A program made the translations under genes and the position numbers. A DNA stretch of 16,704 nucleotides. It comes from Anaerolineae bacterium. Lineage in GTDB: Bacteria; Chloroflexota; Anaerolineae; Aggregatilineales; UBA2796. Below the pieces are notes generated by a model that saw nothing but the letters and a program-made list of their open reading frames with translations, made no database searches and was not told the origin of the DNA. Below are positions 14,016 to 16,704 of the stretch, piece by piece (position 1 is the stretch's first letter; each line of letters begins with the position of its first letter). The DNA is taken from positions 1 to 16,704 of the forward strand of contig JADZBY010000146.1 of assembly GCA_020851855.1 (NCBI GenBank). Direction: 5' to 3'.

Positions 14016-14933
14016 ATGACCGAGCGCAACGCCGCCCCCGACCAGCCCGCCATCTGCGACTACGAAGGCTCGACCTACCGCGTCGACTTCTGGGAAGGCA
14101 AGGGCCGGGACTATGAAGACGCCGTGGAGCGGGCGGCGCTGCGCCGGTTGTTGCCGCGCCATGCCCGCCGCTACGTCGATTTCGGGGCCGGGTTCGGGCG
14201 GCTGATCAACGAGGCGGCGCGCTACGATCACGTCGTCGTGCTGGACTATTCGCGGACCATGCTCCAGGATGCGCAGGCCCGCCTGGGCCGCGATCCGCGC
14301 TACACGTACGTGGCGGCGGACCTGTACCGGCTGCCCTTCGCGCCGAACACCTTCGACGCGGGAATCCTGTGCCGCGTCATCCACCACCTCGAAGATGCGC
14401 CCGCCGCGTTGCGCCAGATTCGCGGCTGTTTTGCGCCGGGCGGGACGTTCGTCCTGGAATTTGCCAACAAGCTGAACCTGAAGGCCATCGCCCGTTACGT
14501 GTTGCGCCGCCAGACGTGGAGTCCGTTCGATCACGCGCCGGTGGAGTTCGTGCGGCTCAACTTCGACTTCCACCCGGCCTACATCCACGATGCGTTGCGC
14601 GGCGCGGGCTTTGCGCCACGGCGGCGGCTGGGTGTGTCGTGGCTGCGCCTGGGCCTCTTGAAAAGGGCGCTGCCGCTCGGCGTGCTCGTGGCGCTCGACC
14701 GGCTCTTGCAGCCGTTGGGCAGCGCCGCGCCGCTCGCGCCGAGCCTGTTCGTGCAGTGTCTCGCGCCGGGCGCAGCAGCGCCGCTTGCCCCTGCCGAGGC
14801 CATGTTCCGCTGCCCGCAGTGCGGCCACACACCGCTGGCCCGTCAAGGCGACGCGCTGCCCTGCCCGGCGTGCGGCGCGCGCTGGCCGGTCCGCGACGGC
14901 ATCCACGACTTCAAAGAGCCGCTCGCGCCCTGA
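14016..14933 (+). CDS. Class I SAM-dependent methyltransferase with C-terminal zinc ribbon
   Basis: A 305-residue protein. Motif I is 'VDFGAGFGR' (54-62), the ribose-binding acid is D77 in 'VVVLDYSR', the next motif is 'AADLYRLPFAPNTFDAGIL' (100-118), followed by 'HHLEDAPAALRQIRGCFAPGG', the pattern of UbiE/Methyltransf_11-type enzymes. The substrate cannot be told from sequence. The C-terminal 40 residues form a four-cysteine zinc ribbon, C266-x2-C269 ... C283-x2-C286, ending 'RWPVRDGIHDF', which resembles Trm112-like or Zn-ribbon domains found next to methyltransferases. ATG 14016 has GGAG at 14001-14004; the ATG at 13974 adds 14 proline-rich residues without a ribosome site. A short gap to the upstream membrane protein suggests one transcript. 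Confidence 0.85.
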   Translation: MTERNAAPDQPAICDYEGSTYRVDFWEGKGRDYEDAVERAALRRLLPRHARRYVDFGAGFGRLINEAARYDHVVVLDYSRTMLQDAQARLGRDPRYTYVAADLYRLPFAPNTFDAGILCRVIHHLEDAPAALRQIRGCFAPGGTFVLEFANKLNLKAIARYVLRRQTWSPFDHAPVEFVRLNFDFHPAYIHDALRGAGFAPRRRLGVSWLRLGLLKRALPLGVLVALDRLLQPLGSAAPLAPSLFVQCLAPGAAAPLAPAEAMFRCPQCGHTPLARQGDALPCPACGARWPVRDGIHDFKEPLAP

Positions 14934-14956
14934 CCCTCGCGGCGGCGGGGCAAGCG

Positions 14957-14965
14957 TGATAGCAT
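14957..14965 (+). promoter_or_regulatory. Candidate extended -10 promoter for cinA
   Basis: TGATAGCAT at 14957-14965 is a TGN extension with a TAGCAT hexamer; no good -35 is visible. Transcription would start near 14972, about 37 nt before the cinA ATG. It lies in the 75-bp gap after the methyltransferase gene. Confidence 0.4.
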
Positions 14966-15008
14966 TTCTGCCGCTCCACAAGAAAACCAGAGGAACCAAA
15001 CGACCATC

Positions 15009-16229
15009 ATGTATGCCGAGATCGTCTCCATAGGCGAGGAATTGCTGTCCAGCGAATCGGAAACCGTCGATACCAACTCCGTGTACATCACTCGCCAGCT
15101 TGGCGCGCTCGGCATCCGCGTGCTGTACAAGACCACGGTGGGCGATCACGAGGCGCGCATCACCGAAACGCTCAAGGCGGCGCTCGCCCGCGTCGATCTG
15201 GTCATCACCACGGGCGGACTTGGCCCGACGGTGGACGATATGACCCGTCAGGGCGTCGCGGCGGCGTTCGGGCGCGGCCTGAGCCTTCAACAGCCGCTCC
15301 TGGACGACATCACCGAGAAGTTCCGGCGCTTCGGCGTGCGCATGAGCGAGAACAACCGCGTCCAGGCCATGCTGCCCGACGGCGCGCAGCCGATTCACAA
15401 CCCCGTCGGTACTGCGCCGGGCTTCATCGTGACCGAGGGGCCGAAGATCATGATGAGCCTGCCCGGCGTCCCGCGCGAGATGAAGGCCATGATGGAGCAA
15501 ACCGTGCTGCCCCATCTCCAGGCGCGGCTGGGCGGCGAGGTGAGCGTGCAGAAGACGCGCGTCCTGCGCACGGCGGGCATTGGCGAGAGCCTGATCGACG
15601 AGCAGATCGGCCACCTGGAGCACCTGCAGAACCCGACCGTTGGCCTGAATGCGCATTCCGGCCAGACCGACATCCGCATCACGGCGCGCACGACGACCGC
15701 CGAAGAGGCCAACGCGCTGATCGCGACGGTCGAGGCCGAGATTCGCGAAAAACTGGGCGAATTTATTTATGGCGTGGACCGCGATCCGCTCGAAGGCGCG
15801 TTCATGACGCTGCTGCGCAACGTGGTGGGCCGTCTGACGCTGGTGGAGATCGGCACGGACGGCCTGCTGCGCCGCCGCATCGAGAGCCAGCCCGGCGCGA
15901 GCGAATTGATCCATGTGTTGAGCGGGCCGGCTTTGGACGAGATCAGCGCCCGCTTCGGCGATGAGGGCAACGGGCTGGAGCCGCGCCAGGTCGCGGAGCA
16001 GATCGCCCAGTCATTGCTGCAACAGGTCGCCGGCGGGCTGGTCATCGTGCTCATCGCGCGCGACACCCGCTCGGCGGTGTGTGTGCGCGGCGGGGACGAA
16101 GTGCGCAGCCGGGGCTACGGCTACAACCTCAGCCAGGCTGCGCCGGAATGGGCGAGCGGCTGGGCGCTGTCGATGGGCTGGCATCTGCTCAAGACGCTGG
16201 AAGCCCGGCGCGCCGATTCTCACCCATGA
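15009..16229 (+). CDS. cinA: CinA-family protein with degenerate C-terminal deamidase domain
   Basis: A 406-residue protein, normal length for CinA. The N-terminal MoCF/COG1058 domain (~1-170) is well kept: 'AEIVSIGEELLSSESETVDT' at 3-22, 'VITTGGLGPTVDDMT' at 65-79, 'PVGTAPGF' and 'MMSLPGVPREM'. In relatives this domain hydrolyses ADP-ribose or similar pyrophosphates. A middle domain covers ~175-255. The C-terminal CinA/PncC domain (~262-400), an NMN deamidase in active members, should contain 'AESCTGG' but here reads 'VEIGTDG' (279-285), and the later 'TGIAGPGG' is replaced by 'IARDTRS', so deamidase activity is doubtful. The start codon lacks a close ribosome site (AGAGGA is 14 nt upstream), but the protein start fits the family. 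The following gene overlaps its stop by 4 nt. Confidence 0.9.
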   Translation: MYAEIVSIGEELLSSESETVDTNSVYITRQLGALGIRVLYKTTVGDHEARITETLKAALARVDLVITTGGLGPTVDDMTRQGVAAAFGRGLSLQQPLLDDITEKFRRFGVRMSENNRVQAMLPDGAQPIHNPVGTAPGFIVTEGPKIMMSLPGVPREMKAMMEQTVLPHLQARLGGEVSVQKTRVLRTAGIGESLIDEQIGHLEHLQNPTVGLNAHSGQTDIRITARTTTAEEANALIATVEAEIREKLGEFIYGVDRDPLEGAFMTLLRNVVGRLTLVEIGTDGLLRRRIESQPGASELIHVLSGPALDEISARFGDEGNGLEPRQVAEQIAQSLLQQVAGGLVIVLIARDTRSAVCVRGGDEVRSRGYGYNLSQAAPEWASGWALSMGWHLLKTLEARRADSHP

Positions 16230-16704
16230 CGCGCGCCCCGGACCCGCACGCGATCGAAGCGGCGCTCTTGCACCTCGGCGCGGTGCAGTTTGGCCAGTTC
16301 GAGGTCCCGTCACAGCCGGGCGTCTTCGAGCCGGTGCGCATCCACCTGCCCCTCTTGGCCAGTTATCCGGAGACGCTGGCGGCGTTGGCGCGGGCGCTCG
16401 CGCCCCTGGCCCGCCTTGACGGGACGAGTCACCTGCTGGCCATGTCGGACGCGCTGCCGGTGGCCTTCGCCCTGAGCCTGGAAAGCGGCTTGCCGCTGGT
16501 GTACGCTGCCGGCGATGACCCGGACCGGCTCGAAGGCGCGTTCGACTACCACGTGCCCACGCTGCTCATCACCGGCGTACTGGGCCAGGGCGACGACGAA
16601 ACGGCCATGATCCGGCGTGTGCACCGGCATGGGCTGGACGTGGAAGGGCTGCTCGCCGTCTATGACCTGGGCCTGTGTGGCGCGCTGCGTGGGCCGCACA
16701 AGGC
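16226..16704 (+). CDS. Phosphoribosyltransferase-like protein, orotate PRT-related (3' end missing)
   Basis: An ATG at 16226 overlaps the cinA stop (ATGA), and the frame stays open to the window end, giving 159 residues. The start 'AIEAALLHLGAVQFGQFEVP' and 'FEPVRIHLPLLASYPETLAAL' follow the orotate phosphoribosyltransferase pattern (an 'lgavkfGeF..kSG..SPvyidlr..' opening). 'MSDALPVAFALSLESGLPLVY' matches the next segment. The part that should hold the PRPP-binding loop ('lliDDvittG') reads 'LLITGVLGQGDD' (~112-123), missing the paired acids, and the lysine-rich 'RKe.K.yG' loop before it is absent ('YAAGDDPDRLEGAFD'). It may therefore be a non-catalytic or altered-function member. The tight overlap with cinA implies translational coupling. 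Confidence 0.68.
   Translation, partial: MTRAPDPHAIEAALLHLGAVQFGQFEVPSQPGVFEPVRIHLPLLASYPETLAALARALAPLARLDGTSHLLAMSDALPVAFALSLESGLPLVYAAGDDPDRLEGAFDYHVPTLLITGVLGQGDDETAMIRRVHRHGLDVEGLLAVYDLGLCGALRGPHK

Noticed and set aside
13098..15914. 938-codon minus-strand open frame across three genes
   Set aside because: It is antisense to the membrane protein, methyltransferase and cinA, all of which show family motifs or clear start signals. Its composition (very rich in Arg, His, Gln and Asp) is typical of the complement of GC-rich coding DNA.

Overview
The window is GC-rich (the coding regions show the strong third-position G/C bias that makes long antisense open frames). It looks like a chromosomal segment of a member of the Chloroflexota, probably Anaerolineae-like. 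That is an inference from the gene mix: a Pro/Thr-linked extracellular repeat protein, a bacterial-type debranching enzyme next to a stand-alone CBM48, modular CheB / CheR-PAS proteins, a CBS-domain cystathionine beta-synthase, and membrane-anchored Pro/Thr-tailed proteins. No rRNA, tRNA, CRISPR array, phage gene or transposase gene was seen.

Layout. (1) 1-1643: 3' part of a secreted-type protein made of repeated PPC-like beta-sandwich domains. (2) 1684-4122, minus strand: glycogen debranching enzyme and, upstream of it, a 100-residue free CBM48 protein. The two are separated by a strong intrinsic terminator whose U-tract lies only about 20 nt before the debranching-enzyme start codon. (3) 4320-9621, plus strand: a signalling block of a CheB methylesterase without receiver domain, a CheR methyltransferase fused to two PAS domains through a 42-bp-periodic coiled coil, and a soluble PAS-PAS-GAF histidine kinase of the NarX/DesK type. 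CheA, CheW, CheY and MCP genes are absent here, so this looks like a split form of the CheB-CheR-PAS sensor proteins rather than a flagellar chemotaxis operon. (4) 9796-11932: a flavodoxin-fold protein, a REPIN-like pair of hairpins, and cystathionine beta-synthase. (5) 11933-13049: repeat-rich DNA around a small SpoIIAA/STAS-like protein, including a 144-bp element with 18-bp terminal inverted repeats and near-perfect 10/11-bp flanking direct repeats (MITE-like). (6) 13050-14933: a membrane-anchored low-complexity 'VPV' repeat protein of unknown function and a class I methyltransferase with a C-terminal zinc ribbon. (7) 15009-16704: a CinA-family protein whose C-terminal deamidase domain has lost its signature motif, overlapping by 4 nt with a truncated phosphoribosyltransferase-like gene that also lacks the usual PRPP motif.

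Regulation visible in the DNA: several intergenic regions carry extended -10 promoters (TGN followed by a TANNNT hexamer). Two of these have a TTG-type -35 at exactly 17 bp (before cbs and before the gene at 13050). These promoters also help choose start codons, for example 4320 rather than 4281 for cheB. The most interesting non-coding signals are the REPIN-like pair whose two halves differ only by compensatory base-pair changes (10323-10379), the MITE-like insertion (12803-12967), and the terminator/attenuator before the debranching enzyme (3740-3791).
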